A stretch of DNA of 64,000 bases from Methylocystis bryophila (GCF_027925445.1 NZ_AP027149.1:3050501-3114500), one strand, 5' to 3'; positions 32,672 to 42,470 are shown, numbered from the stretch's first letter. The notes: generated by a model from the sequence alone, not told the origin. A program made the numbers and translations.

Positions 32672-34327
32672 TCAGGGATGCGCCGGGACGCAGACAGACG
32701 TCGTTTGCGAGCACGCCTCGCCGCTCGGGCAGCCGGCGCAGACGAGCGATCCGCCGCACCCGGCGGGCGCGGCTCCGCCGCAAGAGCTCTCGCAGCCTGC
32801 GCCCGCCGAACAGCTTTCGCCGACGGTGACGTCCACAGCGGCGGCATATGAAGCGACGGCGCTCCTTGCGGTGACGCGCGCCACGGCGTGGCCGCTCGGG
32901 GCCGCGGGAGAAGCGGAAAATTCGATGAAGCCGGCCGCGGCTCGAATGGGGCGCGCCGCTTCGACCCATTTGGCCGTCACGCCCTCCGGCAGGCCGGTGA
33001 CAGCAACACGGATCGCGGAAGCATCGCGCCCTCGCGCCTCGAAAGTCTCGGCGGCGACGCGCAGCGCGCTTTGTCCCGGCGCGAGAGTGACGCATTTCGT
33101 CGCCAATGAGAACTGGGCCTTTCTGCAATGGCGGGCGCCCTTCGGCGCATGGTCGAGCGTCGCGCGCTTGAGAGCGTCGCGGACGAAGGTCAGCGCGTCA
33201 TCGGGCGTCGACGGCAGAGGCGAATTGGCGAAAAGCACGACCGGCGTGTCGCAGGTGAAGAGCCCGGCGTAGGTCCGAACGGCCTGGTATGGCGCGTCAG
33301 GAGACGGGTAATAGCCGACCGCGCCGTGCTTGCAGAGATTTCCCTCGGGGCAATCGGCGGGCCTCACCCCATTGTCCCAGCCGAGCCGCTGACAGCCCAT
33401 CGCGGTTTTCGCCCCTTCGGAAAGGAGCTTGCCGCCGTGGCCGAGCGCGGTGAGCAGCGCGTGGATGTCCTTCGCGCTCAAAACCCAATTGCTGGCGCCG
33501 CAGATGAGGCCGCCATCGCTCCACTCGTGGCCGGGAGTCGAATCAGCGGGGAAAGAATAGGCGAGCGCATAATCGGAACGGCTCGTTCGCTTGCAGGCGC
33601 GCGAAGCATTGAGGACGCTGCGGAACACATGCTCGTTCACATAATCGATATAAAACTGCGAGCTCTTCTTCGCTCTTTTGTTCTCGTCGCGCTCCGCGGC
33701 GATATCCTTTCGACCCTCGAGCTGCGGCAGGAGCTCGCGGATCAGGCCGATATTGGCGTTGCAATAGAGCGGGATCTGCCGGTCGGCGGGCTCGATCCCA
33801 AAGGCGATCTGCGCCTTGAGGTTGGAGTAAAGCGTGCTCCCGCAATCGGGATAATGGGGATCGGAGGAGACAAGCGCGCCGCGAAAGCCGGAGCGATGGG
33901 TGAGGAGGTCCTTGAAGGTGACGCTTTCCACATTCGGGCCTTTCGGCCAATCCGGATAGAGGAAGGGCGCGATCTTCTGATCGATGGTGAGCTTGCGCTT
34001 TTCCAGCGCCTGCAGCAGCGCGACCGTCGTCAGGACCTTGCTCAGGCTCGCGACATTGGAAAGACGCTGCGGAGTCATCGCGACGCCGTTCGGCGGCGCG
34101 TCGGACGCGCTTTGCGCGAGGCCCCCGAAGGCCGGAGGCAGATCGCCGACGATCACCACATAGCCCTCGACCTTGTCCTTCAGGCCGGAAACGAGATTCT
34201 GCTTGAGGAGGCCGAGATCGAGGCAGGCGCGATCATCGCAGACCACCTCGGCGAATGCGGCGCGAAAGCCGACATTGGCGAGCAGCCAGGCCGTCAAAAC
34301 AAGCCGAAGCGCGGCGGATCGCGTCAT
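32672..34327 (-). CDS. Exported serine beta-lactamase-fold (class C/esterase) protein with Cys-rich tail
   Basis: 551 aa. Signal peptide (residues 1-27). Beta-lactamase/PBP-like domain with active-site SLSK (S94-K97 in NVASLSKVLTTVALLQ), a DLLTHRSGF block and YCNANIG as candidate YxN; so a D-alanyl-D-alanine carboxypeptidase/esterase relative rather than a proven resistance enzyme. Residues about 385-500 form a beta-sandwich-like domain, and the last 50 residues contain eight cysteines (ESCSAGAGCESSC, LVCAGCPSGEAC), an unusual disulfide-rich tail for this family. ATG at 34327. A DUF1491 gene follows at 23 bases. Confidence 0.85.
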   Translation of the reverse strand: MTRSAALRLVLTAWLLANVGFRAAFAEVVCDDRACLDLGLLKQNLVSGLKDKVEGYVVIVGDLPPAFGGLAQSASDAPPNGVAMTPQRLSNVASLSKVLTTVALLQALEKRKLTIDQKIAPFLYPDWPKGPNVESVTFKDLLTHRSGFRGALVSSDPHYPDCGSTLYSNLKAQIAFGIEPADRQIPLYCNANIGLIRELLPQLEGRKDIAAERDENKRAKKSSQFYIDYVNEHVFRSVLNASRACKRTSRSDYALAYSFPADSTPGHEWSDGGLICGASNWVLSAKDIHALLTALGHGGKLLSEGAKTAMGCQRLGWDNGVRPADCPEGNLCKHGAVGYYPSPDAPYQAVRTYAGLFTCDTPVVLFANSPLPSTPDDALTFVRDALKRATLDHAPKGARHCRKAQFSLATKCVTLAPGQSALRVAAETFEARGRDASAIRVAVTGLPEGVTAKWVEAARPIRAAAGFIEFSASPAAPSGHAVARVTARSAVASYAAAVDVTVGESCSAGAGCESSCGGAAPAGCGGSLVCAGCPSGEACSQTTSVCVPAHP

Positions 34328-34439
34328 GGGGCGCGGCGAGGCGAGCGGTCGCGAGGGAAATGTTGCATCTCGAAGGCCCAGAGCATCGAGAAATGGTATC
34401 CGCCAACCCGGGGCGCGACAAGCGCAAGCACGACTTTGG

Positions 34440-34560
34440 CGCGATTTCTTATCGCTCGGATGATTTCCGTTCGAGCAGGAAACGCGCGGAAGCGCGATGC
34501 GAAAAGCGGAAACCAGTCTTTCGCTCGACATGCTCTTTCGCGTGATTCCACGCGATCAGG
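34440..34560. repeat. Dispersed repeat, type 2, degenerate copy
   Basis: Contains gatgatttccgttcgagcagg, gcgatgcgaaaagcggaaacc and tgattccacgcgatcag, in the order seen in other type 2 copies. It ends inside the stop codon region of the pentapeptide gene. Confidence 0.55.
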
Positions 34561-35131
34561 ACGCGCTCCGGTCTTTGGCGTGGATCATGCCGGCCTCGCT
34601 CGGATCGAATCCTTGAGGGAATCGCGTCTCGCTATCGAAAACGCAACCCGTCAGGTCCGCGCCGCCGAGCTGCGCGTCGGCAAGATCCGCGCCGTCGAAG
34701 CGAGTCGGATGATCCGGGCGGCTCGAGCGGGCGCACGCCTCGCGCAGGTCCGCGCCGACGAGGCGGGCGCGCCGAAAGCTGGCGCCGCCCATGTCGGCGC
34801 CGCGCAGATCCGCGCCTGAGAGATCGGCGGCATCGAAACGCGTGGATCCGGCGACGCTATCGAAAGAGAGATCCGAGCCGCGGAGATCGGCGCCGCGGAG
34901 ATCCGTCTCCTGGAAAGACGCGCCGCTGAGGCGGCATCCTCTCAGGATCGCGCCGTCGAGCTTGCAGCAGCGGAGAACGCCCCAGCGGAGATCGGCGCCG
35001 GAGAGATCGACTCCTGAAAGCCGCGCAAAAATCAGGTCGCGCCCTTTTATCGTCGCGCCAGCAAGCGAGCGGTCGCCCGGCGGCAGCGTAAAATCCCGAA
35101 ACACGGCTCTCTCCCGTTGGCGCCGGTCCAT
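34556..35131 (-). CDS. Pentapeptide-repeat protein
   Basis: 191 aa from ATG 35131. More than 20 consecutive pentapeptide units of the A(D/N)LxG type, e.g. LSGVDLSGADLRWG, ETDLRGADLRGSDLS, AADLSGADLRGADMGG, FDGADLADAQLGGADLTG, forming a right-handed quadrilateral beta helix. No signal peptide. Role unknown (some members mimic DNA and bind gyrase; most are uncharacterised). Flanked by the same 15-base sequence attccacgcgatcag at 34545 and 35234. Confidence 0.9.
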   Translation of the reverse strand: MDRRQRERAVFRDFTLPPGDRSLAGATIKGRDLIFARLSGVDLSGADLRWGVLRCCKLDGAILRGCRLSGASFQETDLRGADLRGSDLSFDSVAGSTRFDAADLSGADLRGADMGGASFRRARLVGADLREACARSSRPDHPTRFDGADLADAQLGGADLTGCVFDSETRFPQGFDPSEAGMIHAKDRSAS

Positions 35132-35255
35132 CGAGCGACGCCGATATCGGGAAATAGACTCAATACGCGTGCAGCCGCGTTGCGTTTTGGCACATTGCAA
35201 TGGATTTGGAGCGAAATCTTTTTCGACCGCTTAATTCCACGCGATCAGAACGCCG

Positions 35256-37103
35256 CTAGCCCGTCTCGTCCTCGGCCTGATTCTGGACGCGGCGGCGGGC
35301 CAGGAGTCGGCTTCGCAACGCCAATCGCTTGAATTGGCGCTCACGCGCCTCTTCGGCCTTGGGCTTCAAGATCTCGCGATATTCGTCACGCTTTCCGTGG
35401 ATCGAAGCGATGACATGGCCCATGGGGACCCCGATATCCACGAGCACGGTTTCGGCGAGCTGCAAGCTCGCCTCGATCGTCTCGGGGATCGCGTCGGTCG
35501 CGCCCGCTTCATAGAGGCGGGTGGCGTGATCCGCGTCGCGCGCGCGCGCGACGATCGTCATGTCGCCACGCATCTCGTGGGCCACCCGCACAATCTCGAC
35601 CGCCGCCTCGACCTTGGTCACGGTGACGGCGAGCGCCCGCGCCTGCTCAAGCCCGCATTTGGCCAGCAATTCCCGCTTCTCCGCGCTGCCCCAATAGATG
35701 TCGACGCCCTCGTTGCGCCGTTCGGCGACGACTGAAACCGCGTCGTCGATCGCGACGAAGGGAATCTCGTGCCGGCTGAGCATTTCGCCGAGGAGCGCCC
35801 CGACGCGCCCGAAGCCCACAATGAGCACCTTGCCGGCGGCGACGTCGCCTTCCGGCATGAGATGCGCGAATTCCGCCCGCAACGCCTCGGCGGATTTTCC
35901 CGAAGGAAAGCGCGCCCCGAGCCGCGCCAGCAGCGGCGCCGCGAACATGCTCAGCGTCACCGCGACCATCGCCTCCGCCCCATGCTGGCCCGGCAGCACG
36001 CCTGCGACGCTCGCGAAGGTCAATAGCGCAAAGGCGAACTCGCCACCCGGCGCAAGCAGCAGACCCGTTTCGGCGGCGACGGAGGCGGGAAATTTCAAGG
36101 CAAGCGCAAGCAAGCTCGTGAGCGCCGCCTTCAGGCCGATGAGCCCGCTGGCGTAACCCACGAACAGCAGAGGGTCGCCCAGTAAGAGGTCCAGGTTCAG
36201 CTCGGCGCCGATGGAGACGAAGAAGAGTCCGAGGAGCAGGCCCTTGAAGGGCTCCATCGTCACCTCGATCTCACGGCGATATTCCGTTTCCGCGAGCAGC
36301 AGGCCGGCGACGAAAGCGCCGAGCTCCATCGAAAAGCCGGCCGAGGCGCTCACAACCCCGGCGCCGACGACGATGAGGAGGCAGGCTGCGACGAAAAGCT
36401 CGGTCGATTGCGCCGACGCGACGAGGTGAAAGAGCGGCCGCAGAAACAGCCGTCCCGCGAGGATCAGCCCGCCGAGCGCGACACAGGCCGGCGCGAAGGT
36501 TGCGAACAGCTCAAACGGCGTGAGCGGATGCTCATGGGCGCGCTGCATGAGCGAGATGAACAGCAGCGCCGGCGCGACCGCGAGATCTTGCGTCAGCAGG
36601 ACGGCGAAAGCGGCGCGTCCGGCGGGCTTGTTCAAGCGCCGCGTTTCGGCGAGCACCCCCATCACGAGTCCGGTCGATGACATCGCCAGCGCCCCGCCCA
36701 TGACGAGCGACGGCGCGGGATCGAGCGCGAACCAAAAATACCCGATCGCAGCGAGCGCGCCGGTCGAGACGAGCATTTGCGCAAGACCAAGCCCAAAAAT
36801 CAGCCGGCGCATGCGCTCGAGCCGCTCCCAGGAGAGCTCCAGGCCGATCATGAAGAGCAGAAAGACAAGGCCGAACTCGGCGACGCTCGCGACGCGTTCG
36901 ACATTCGAAATTGACAGATAGTTCAGGAATTCGACGTGATCGCCAAATCGGCCGAGACCGAAAGGTCCCAACGCGACGCCGGCCGCCAGGAAGCCGAGCA
37001 CCGGGCTGAGCCGCAGCCGGTGGAAAAGCGGCACGACGACGCCAGCAGTGGCGAGGAAGAGCAGCGCCTCGCGATAGGACTCGAGCGGGGACGGAGGGGT
37101 CAT
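35256..37103 (-). CDS. Monovalent cation:proton antiporter-2 (KefB/KefC-like) with TrkA-N domain
   Basis: 615 aa. Twelve or so transmembrane helices (residues 10-385) with CPA2 signatures (FHRLRLSPVLGFLAAGVALGP, MSSTGLVMGVLAE, LLTQDLAVAPALLF, FSMELGAFVAGLLLAET). A cytoplasmic Rossmann RCK/TrkA-N domain begins at about 405 with GKVLIVGFGRVGALLGEML. It exports K+ or Na+ in exchange for protons; no KefF or KefG subunit lies nearby. ATG at 37103. Confidence 0.93.
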   Translation of the reverse strand: MTPPSPLESYREALLFLATAGVVVPLFHRLRLSPVLGFLAAGVALGPFGLGRFGDHVEFLNYLSISNVERVASVAEFGLVFLLFMIGLELSWERLERMRRLIFGLGLAQMLVSTGALAAIGYFWFALDPAPSLVMGGALAMSSTGLVMGVLAETRRLNKPAGRAAFAVLLTQDLAVAPALLFISLMQRAHEHPLTPFELFATFAPACVALGGLILAGRLFLRPLFHLVASAQSTELFVAACLLIVVGAGVVSASAGFSMELGAFVAGLLLAETEYRREIEVTMEPFKGLLLGLFFVSIGAELNLDLLLGDPLLFVGYASGLIGLKAALTSLLALALKFPASVAAETGLLLAPGGEFAFALLTFASVAGVLPGQHGAEAMVAVTLSMFAAPLLARLGARFPSGKSAEALRAEFAHLMPEGDVAAGKVLIVGFGRVGALLGEMLSRHEIPFVAIDDAVSVVAERRNEGVDIYWGSAEKRELLAKCGLEQARALAVTVTKVEAAVEIVRVAHEMRGDMTIVARARDADHATRLYEAGATDAIPETIEASLQLAETVLVDIGVPMGHVIASIHGKRDEYREILKPKAEEARERQFKRLALRSRLLARRRVQNQAEDETG

Positions 37104-37262
37104 AGGCCTCGTTCAAGAGAGCGACTTTCGGGCGAAAATCTGGGGCGAGTTTCGCAGAAGTCTAACAGGATTTTGCGAACGAGAAGCTTTCTGCTTTCCA
37201 GTCTCACGCCTTTTTCACGCAGGGGACCGTGGCAAGCCCGTCAGGTTCCTTTGCGGCCAAGC

Positions 37263-37291
37263 AAAAAAGAGCCGTCTCATCCATCCGGCTC
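37263..37291 (-). terminator. Rho-independent terminator after the amidohydrolase gene
   Basis: On the minus strand gagccg-gatggatgaga-cggctc is followed by six T. It lies 22 bases downstream of the stop codon at 37314. Confidence 0.85.
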
Positions 37292-37313
37292 CGTTCTCTC
37301 CCGCCAAACCGCG

Positions 37314-39101
37314 TCAACTGCTGTATTTCCTCTCGCCCGCAACCCAAGTCTCGCTGACTTTGATCCCGCCGATCTTTTCGGGCTTCGTCTTATAGGGGTC
37401 ATCTTCGAGGATCACGAGATCGGCCTCCTTGCCCTTCTCGAGCGAGCCGATACGGTCACCCATGCCCAGCTGGCGCGCGGCGTCGATGGTCACGGCGCGA
37501 AGCGCTTCGTCGAGCGTGATCGCCTGATCCGGGCCGATCGTCGAGCCATCGATCTCGCAACGGCGCGTGATCGCCGTGCTGACGAGAGCGAGCGGTCCGG
37601 GCGGCGAACAGGGCGAGTCGGTGTGCAACGTGAATGGCAGGCCGGCCTTGACGCAGGCGCCAGCGGGATCGGTGAAAGCCGCTCTCTCCGGGCCGAAAAT
37701 CTCGTTCCGATAAGCCGCGCCATAGAAGCGGACATGGTTCATCAGGAAGCTCGGCTGAACGTTGAGCGCCTTCATGCGCAAAAGCTGATCGGCGCGCGCC
37801 ATCGTCGAATGCTCGATCCGGTTGACGCCGTGCTCGGTCGAGCCGCTGTAGGCCGCCTCGATCGCGTCGAGAGCCATGTCGATCATTTGGTCGCCATTGG
37901 CGTGGATCAATACCGGTAGTCCCGCGGCCTTGATCGCGGCGACCATTTCTTTGAGCTGCGCCGCGTCATAATTTGGCGAGCCCTTGCTCGTGGTGTCGAG
38001 ATAGGGCTGCGTCTGAGCGCCCGTCTCGGTCTGGTTCGATCCGTCGCCGACGATCTTGACGCCGTAAAGCGTGAACAGCGAATCCGGAAGTTGCATCGCC
38101 TTCGCGCCGAGCCCGAGGCTGCGATAGGGCTCGAGGCCCTTCATGTCGTCGTACATGAGGCTCGCGCTCGTGCGGCAGGCCAGTCGATTGGAGAGCTTGG
38201 CGAAGGGCGCAATCCAATCGGAGCGCAGCGTTCCGGGCTCGTGCAGCATCGTGTTTCCGACTGCGGCGACGGTGCGCAGATAGTCGTTCACCGCCTTCGC
38301 CGCGAGCTGCGGCGTGATCTTGGGAAGCGCCGGAAGCACAACCTTCCTCATGGCGCTCTCCTCATAGACGAGGCCGTTGAGCCGCCCCTTCTCGTCTCGG
38401 CCGAAACGGCCGCCGCCGGGAAAGGCGCCGACATTCTCTGGAATATGCGCGGTCTTCAGCGCGAGCGAGTTGACGCAGGCGTCATGACCGTTGGTGTACC
38501 AGACCAGAATGGGATGGCTGGTCGAGACCGCATCGAGCTCCTCCCTCGAGAGGTCGCCGCCCTGCAGAAGATTGTCGAAGTTGCTGCAGGCGATCCACTG
38601 GCCCGGCGGCGTGCGCGTCGCGATCGCGCGCAGCTCGCTCATCAATTTCCCGCGCGTCGGGAACCTCAAATAGCCGACGTCGGTCAAGAGCTCGAATATG
38701 AGCGCGGCGAGAACGGTGTGATGATGCGGGTCGATAAAGCCCGGCATCAGCACCCGTCCCTCGAGGTTCACGATTTTCGTGTTCTTGGTCTTGAGATCGG
38801 CGACGGCGCTTTCGGAGCCGAGCGCGAGAATCTTGCCGCCGCCGATCGCCAGCGCTCTCACGCTGGGCCCGCCCGGAAGGGGAAGGATCTTTCCTCCTTT
38901 GAAGATGACGTCCGCGCCTTGGCTCTGCGCGCGCGCGCCGCCCGCGTTTGGGAGGGTCGCGGCGAGCGTCGCGGCGGCGACCGAACAGGCCATGAAGCCG
39001 CGTCGGGTATTATTGAATGCGCCGTCGCCGGAAATGCGGGATCTCCCGCCCTCGAAAAAATCGCCATGCAGGACGAGCGGATTGAAGCAGGCGCGGCACA
39101 T
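37314..39101 (-). CDS. Tat-exported amidohydrolase family 3 (LAF3-like) protein
   Basis: 595 aa. N-terminal MCRACFNPLVLHGDFF, then a twin-arginine signal NNTRRGFMACSVAAATLAAT, so the protein is probably exported folded to the periplasm. Metal-dependent amidohydrolase core: MPGFIDPHHHTVL (HxH), YDDMKGLEPYRSLG, HANGDQMIDMALDAIE, LHTDSPCSPPGPL, DRIGSLEKGKEADLVILED. Substrate unknown; related proteins hydrolyse exo-cyclic N-acyl or formamide groups. A Rho-independent terminator follows. The stretch before the Tat motif resembles a fixed leader found in this family. Confidence 0.9.
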   Translation of the reverse strand: MCRACFNPLVLHGDFFEGGRSRISGDGAFNNTRRGFMACSVAAATLAATLPNAGGARAQSQGADVIFKGGKILPLPGGPSVRALAIGGGKILALGSESAVADLKTKNTKIVNLEGRVLMPGFIDPHHHTVLAALIFELLTDVGYLRFPTRGKLMSELRAIATRTPPGQWIACSNFDNLLQGGDLSREELDAVSTSHPILVWYTNGHDACVNSLALKTAHIPENVGAFPGGGRFGRDEKGRLNGLVYEESAMRKVVLPALPKITPQLAAKAVNDYLRTVAAVGNTMLHEPGTLRSDWIAPFAKLSNRLACRTSASLMYDDMKGLEPYRSLGLGAKAMQLPDSLFTLYGVKIVGDGSNQTETGAQTQPYLDTTSKGSPNYDAAQLKEMVAAIKAAGLPVLIHANGDQMIDMALDAIEAAYSGSTEHGVNRIEHSTMARADQLLRMKALNVQPSFLMNHVRFYGAAYRNEIFGPERAAFTDPAGACVKAGLPFTLHTDSPCSPPGPLALVSTAITRRCEIDGSTIGPDQAITLDEALRAVTIDAARQLGMGDRIGSLEKGKEADLVILEDDPYKTKPEKIGGIKVSETWVAGERKYSS

Positions 39102-39206
39102 ATCTCGGCCTCCACGGTTGCTGGGAGCGGCGTTGCGTTGTTTCGGCGGAAGATCGGGAGCCCCCTTGGGGGTGGTCGCGACGCTGATCCTCCCCTTCTT
39201 TCAAGC

Positions 39207-39248
39207 TTTTGGCAAGACGGCGCAGCCTTTTGACAAGACGGCGCAGCG
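39207..39248. repeat. Tandem repeat, 2 x 21 bp
   Basis: ttttggcaagacggcgcagcc followed at once by ttttgacaagacggcgcagcg, in the gap between the FtsX-type permease 3' end and the amidohydrolase start. Confidence 0.85.
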
Positions 39249-39308
39249 CCCCGAAGGCAGCGCCCGAAGACTTCTCGCAGAAATCGAGAGCGCGAACTTG
39301 CCCGGCTC

Positions 39309-41918
39309 CTACAAGCTCCGCAGCTCCGGCCCGGGTTTCCTCGACAGCGCGCGCCAGACGCCGGCGAGCCCAAGGAGGAGCGTCGCGGCGAGCGCGGCAA
39401 GCGTCGTCAAAGCGATGGCGCCGGGCAGGAAGACGAAACGCATCTTCATGAGAAATTCGACGATCGCGTAAGCCGCGCCCGCGCCCGCGGCCAACGCGAA
39501 GAGGCTCGCAGCCAAGGCCAGGCACAGAAACTCCATCGCGTTGGAGGTGACGAGCCACAGGCGTGTGGCCCCGAGCGTCTTGAGCACGACCGAGTCGTGA
39601 ATGCGCGCCCTTTCGCTCGCCGCGACCGCGCTGCCGAGCGCGAGCACCGCCGTCAAGATCGCGATAGCCGCCGCGGCGCGCGCTGCGAGCGCGAGCTGCG
39701 TGGCGATCTTGTCCACCGCCTCCAGCGCCTCCTTGACGCGCACCGCCGCCACTATGGGATAGCGCTTCGCGCTTTCCCGCGCGATTCGCGCATCAAAGCT
39801 TTTCGAGTCGGCGCCCGCCGGATAGCGGGCCGTGAACAGTTCCGAGTGCGGCGCGCCAACGAAGGTCGCGGGCGAGAAGACCATCACGAAGTTGATCCCG
39901 AAGCTGCGCCACTCGACCTTGCGCAGGTTGACGAGCTTCGCTGTCACCTCGCGTCCCAGCACATTGACGGAGATGTCGTCGCCAATGGAGAGGCCGAGAC
40001 CCTTGGCGACGCGCTCCTCCATGGAGACCAGCTTCTCCTGCGTGTCCTTCGGCCACCATTGGCCCTCGATGATGCGCGCGCCTTCGGCAGGCTCGGCGGA
40101 GAAGGTGATCCCGCGGTCGCCCTCCAGCACCCAGGCGGCGTCCTCGCCTGGATGCAGCGTCTCGGCGCGCGCGCCCTTCACCGCGACGATGCGCCCGCGC
40201 ATCATCGGCACATGCTCGACATGCGACCCAGGCGCCTGTTCCTCGATGAAGGCGGAGAAGGCGCCCGCCTCCTCCTTCGGCACGTCGATGAAGTAGAAAT
40301 CCGGCACGGCGCCCGTGCCGGAGCGCTCGAGCTCGGCGTGGATCGCTCCCTCGACGAGCGCCAGCGCCACCATCAGCGTCACGGTCACGCCGACCGAGAC
40401 GATCAGCGTCGGAGCCAAGCTCCCGGGACGCGCGATATTGCCCTGCGCCAGACGCAGCCGCGCGTCGCGGGCGCGGGGGAGCCTCTTCGCCGCGAGGATG
40501 ACGAGCCAGGCGACGCCGCGCAGCAGGAGAAAGGCGCCGAGCACCGAGGCGACGAAAGCCGCGGCCAGCGTCTTGTCGGCCGCCGTGACGAAGACGACGG
40601 CTCCAAGCGCGGCCAGCGCGACGAAAGCCGCCAGGCGATAGCGCAACGGCGCCTTGCTCACGTCGCCGTCGCGGTCGTCGCGCAAGAGCGCCGCCACCGG
40701 CACGTCATGGGCGCGCCCGAGCGGCGGCAGCGCGAAGACGAGCGCGACGAGCAGGCCGTAGAAGGCGCCGATCGCCAGACCCCGATAGTCGACGCCGATC
40801 GCGATCGGCAGCTCCAGCGCGCGACGCAAGGCCTCGCCCGCCGCAAATGGCATGACGGCGCCGACGGCGAGCCCGATCACGATGGCGAGCGTCGCCATGG
40901 TCAGCACCTGCCACAAGGCGATGGCAAAGACGCGCGAGGCTGGCGCGCCCAGCGCCTTGAGCACCGCAAAGGCTTGGCGCTTGCGCTGCACGAGGCCCTG
41001 CACGGCATTGGCGACTCCGGCGCCGCCAGCGACGAGCGCGGTCAAGGCGACGAGCGTCAGAAGCTGCGTGAAGCGCTCGAGATTCTTGGAGAACTGCGGC
41101 GACACCGCGTCGCGCTTGCGGACGTCCCAGCCAGCCTGCGGGAAGGCTTTGTTTGCGGCCTCGACAAAGCGCGTCGCGTCCTCATCCGAGGGCGCGCCCG
41201 GCAGCGTCAGGCGCGCGAGATAACGAATGATCGTGCCCGGCCGCACCAATCCCGTCGCCAGCAAAGCCTCATGCGAGATCAGCACGCGCGAGCCATATCC
41301 CAGGCCCCCCGAGAGCTTGTCGGGCTCCGCGCGCATCACGGCGCGGATTGCAAAGCGCGCCCCCCCGATCGTCAGCCGATCGCCAACCTTGGCGTCAAGA
41401 CGCGCCATGAGCAGCGAATCGGCGACGAGGCCGAAATTGTCACCCTCCTTGGAGAGCGCCGCGGCAGCGGTCATCCCGGGCTCCGTCTCCAGCGCGCCGA
41501 ACGGCGGATAGATCGCGGCGTCGACCGCCTTGATCTCGACGAGCGCCGGAGGCGGCGTTTCCTTTTGCGGGTCGCCGTTATCCAGCCGCGCCATGCCGCG
41601 CATCAGCGCGATCTCGTCGACATGGCCGCGCGCCGAGAAATAGGCGCGCTGCTCGTCGGAGAAATCGCGATGCGCCAGCGCAATGGAGACGTCGCCGCCG
41701 AGCAGCGCCCTGCCCTCATGCGCGAGCCCCTGCGCGAGCGAGAAGGAGAGACCCTCGACGCCGGAGATCGCCGCGACACCGATCGCGATGCAGGCGACGA
41801 AGACGCCAAAACCGCGAGGATCGCCAATCAGATCGCGCAACGCATAGCGCAGCGCAAGCGGCAGACGGGCAGCCTTGCCCCGCCAAAGGATCGCCTTCGA
41901 GGCATTTTCTAAAGGCAT
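39309..41918 (-). CDS. FtsX/MacB-type ABC transporter permease (YbbP-like)
   Basis: 869 aa from ATG 41918. N-terminal membrane helix after RYALRDLIGDPRGFGVFVACI, a large periplasmic domain (about 55-290), three helices with FtsX signatures (TLVALTALVAGGAGVANAV, VLKALGAPASRVFAIALW), a second set in the middle, another periplasmic domain and three C-terminal helices. The duplicated arrangement (two FtsX cores) matches YbbP-type permeases. They need an ATPase subunit (YbbA) usually encoded next door; none is found on either side here. Likely lipoprotein or membrane lipid/substrate release, not proven. Confidence 0.9.
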   Translation of the reverse strand: MPLENASKAILWRGKAARLPLALRYALRDLIGDPRGFGVFVACIAIGVAAISGVEGLSFSLAQGLAHEGRALLGGDVSIALAHRDFSDEQRAYFSARGHVDEIALMRGMARLDNGDPQKETPPPALVEIKAVDAAIYPPFGALETEPGMTAAAALSKEGDNFGLVADSLLMARLDAKVGDRLTIGGARFAIRAVMRAEPDKLSGGLGYGSRVLISHEALLATGLVRPGTIIRYLARLTLPGAPSDEDATRFVEAANKAFPQAGWDVRKRDAVSPQFSKNLERFTQLLTLVALTALVAGGAGVANAVQGLVQRKRQAFAVLKALGAPASRVFAIALWQVLTMATLAIVIGLAVGAVMPFAAGEALRRALELPIAIGVDYRGLAIGAFYGLLVALVFALPPLGRAHDVPVAALLRDDRDGDVSKAPLRYRLAAFVALAALGAVVFVTAADKTLAAAFVASVLGAFLLLRGVAWLVILAAKRLPRARDARLRLAQGNIARPGSLAPTLIVSVGVTVTLMVALALVEGAIHAELERSGTGAVPDFYFIDVPKEEAGAFSAFIEEQAPGSHVEHVPMMRGRIVAVKGARAETLHPGEDAAWVLEGDRGITFSAEPAEGARIIEGQWWPKDTQEKLVSMEERVAKGLGLSIGDDISVNVLGREVTAKLVNLRKVEWRSFGINFVMVFSPATFVGAPHSELFTARYPAGADSKSFDARIARESAKRYPIVAAVRVKEALEAVDKIATQLALAARAAAAIAILTAVLALGSAVAASERARIHDSVVLKTLGATRLWLVTSNAMEFLCLALAASLFALAAGAGAAYAIVEFLMKMRFVFLPGAIALTTLAALAATLLLGLAGVWRALSRKPGPELRSL

Positions 41919-42470
41919 CAATCTGTCTCGCGATTTGACGGCGTCGGTCGTCTCGGCCGGATTTCGCGCCAAGGCGGCCGCATCTCTGCTATGCCATGTC
42001 CAATGGACGTCGGCCGCGACGTCTTTAGCACATGCTGAATCAGCAGCGGCTGAGTCCGGCCCGAGTCATCGCGCCTTGGAGCGCATTTCCGCAAGAGCCG
42101 CGCGGTTTTTCATCGCTCAAACGCCTCCACCCCTGGAGCGCGATGCGAAAGACGTGGAAACCGGTATTTCGCGCGACTCGTGCCCGCTCGGCCTCGAAAA
42201 AAACCACCAAATCCAGGGTCATCGCTCCGACTTGCGGCGTAGATTACAGATCCCCGGCGGCCCGAGACGCCTTTTAAGCTTGACGGTAAGGAACTTTGAA
42301 AGAAAAAAGTTGCGTTGGAGCATCCCCAGTCCCATATAGCGAATATCGAGTTTTCGGCCGAATGAACTTGCTCCCACGCGTCTGCGCGCCAGCTCGTGAC
42401 TTCCTCTCCAGAACTACGATTGGCATGGGACGCGCGAGCGGCCCGCTCTGCTCCTGGAAAGGGACAAAAT
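41919..42470. other. Permease-cspA intergenic region with repeat-like and UTR sequence
   Basis: About 550 bases. 42060-42180 has a diverged two-part repeat (gagcgcatttccgcaagag, gagcgcgatgcgaaagacgtggaaaccgg). The rest is a probable long 5' leader of the cold-shock gene. GGAAC (42290) and CGTT (42313), 18 bases apart, loosely resemble an EcfG promoter but the spacing is off. Short open frames here look non-coding. Confidence 0.4.

Noticed and set aside
35186..35200. ttggcacattgca resembling a sigma54 promoter
   Set aside because: The GG and GC dinucleotides are 8 rather than 10 bases apart, so it does not fit the -24/-12 spacing.
42290..42316. GGAAC...CGTT upstream of cspA as an EcfG promoter
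   Set aside because: Spacing of 18 to CGTT is one to two bases longer than the consensus; not called, only mentioned.
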